NCBI GenBank assembly: GCA_015654825.1
Contig: JAATGE010000674.1
Location: forward strand, 1-7,251
Source of the DNA: Rhodospirillales bacterium
GTDB taxonomy: Bacteria; Pseudomonadota; Alphaproteobacteria; Acetobacterales; Acetobacteraceae
DNA: 7,251 nucleotides
Direction of reading: 5' to 3'
In this document: in pieces, positions 6,323 to 7,251 of the stretch
Layout: each line of letters begins with the position of its first letter
How positions within the stretch are numbered: the stretch's first letter is position 1
Position numbers and translations under genes: made by a program
Notes under the pieces: generated by a model
The model's input: the letters and a program-made list of their open reading frames with translations, nothing else
The model's database searches: none
What the model was told of the DNA's origin: nothing

Positions 6323-6330
6323 TCCTGTGC

Positions 6331-7251
<921 letters not shown>

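Larger units (their letters stand above)
6103..6330. promoter_or_regulatory. Divergent intergenic region between DUF1285 and the MoxR-type gene
   Basis: This 228-bp gap must hold the promoters for both divergent genes. It contains an 8-bp direct repeat agggtgtg (6167-6174 and 6183-6190, offset 16 bp) and a perfect AATGC-C-GCATT dyad (6220-6230). On the minus strand CTATAT lies across the second direct repeat, with CTTTTA about 18 bp upstream. This is a weak -10/-35 candidate for the DUF1285 operon. No convincing plus-strand promoter was found. No RNA gene is visible. Confidence 0.35.

Overview
The window is GC-rich, gene-dense DNA that looks like an alphaproteobacterial chromosome. The main reason is the DUF1285 gene next to a UPF0035-type NUDIX hydrolase and divergent from a MoxR-type AAA+ ATPase, a neighbourhood I associate with Alphaproteobacteria such as Rhodospirillales. 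The GC-rich intergenic hairpin repeats resemble ones I remember from Acetobacteraceae and relatives, but I could not check this, so the family-level placement is weak.

Layout: 1-123 is the partial copy of an intergenic hairpin repeat. 207-2489 (minus) encodes a membrane-anchored GGDEF-EAL cyclic-di-GMP enzyme with a periplasmic sensor. 2490-2695 is a divergent intergenic region with operator-like dyads. 2696-4672 (plus) encodes an OPT-family transporter. 4673-4909 is the convergent gap between that gene and the NUDIX gene, filled by a composite, nearly palindromic repeat. 4910-5581 (minus) encodes a CoA-pyrophosphatase-like NUDIX hydrolase, overlapped by the upstream DUF1285 gene (5515-6102, minus). 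6103-6330 is a second divergent intergenic region. 6331-7251 (plus) is a MoxR-family ATPase that runs off the window end.

The genes fall into three apparently unrelated groups: second-messenger signalling (GGDEF-EAL), uptake (OPT transporter), and a housekeeping DUF1285/NUDIX pair divergent from moxR. Nothing suggests a dedicated new pathway, defence island, prophage or CRISPR locus. The most notable non-coding signal is the intergenic repeat. Three copies of a two-hairpin module are present, one of them in a fragment cut by the window start. Each lies just beyond the 3' end of a gene and has the same orientation relative to that gene's transcription. One base pair in the second hairpin changes in a compensatory way. 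This suggests a 3'-end RNA or DNA structural element, perhaps a bidirectional terminator, rather than random intergenic DNA.

Several start codons are non-ATG (TTG for the GGDEF-EAL gene, GTG for moxR). The NUDIX start cannot be fixed from the sequence.
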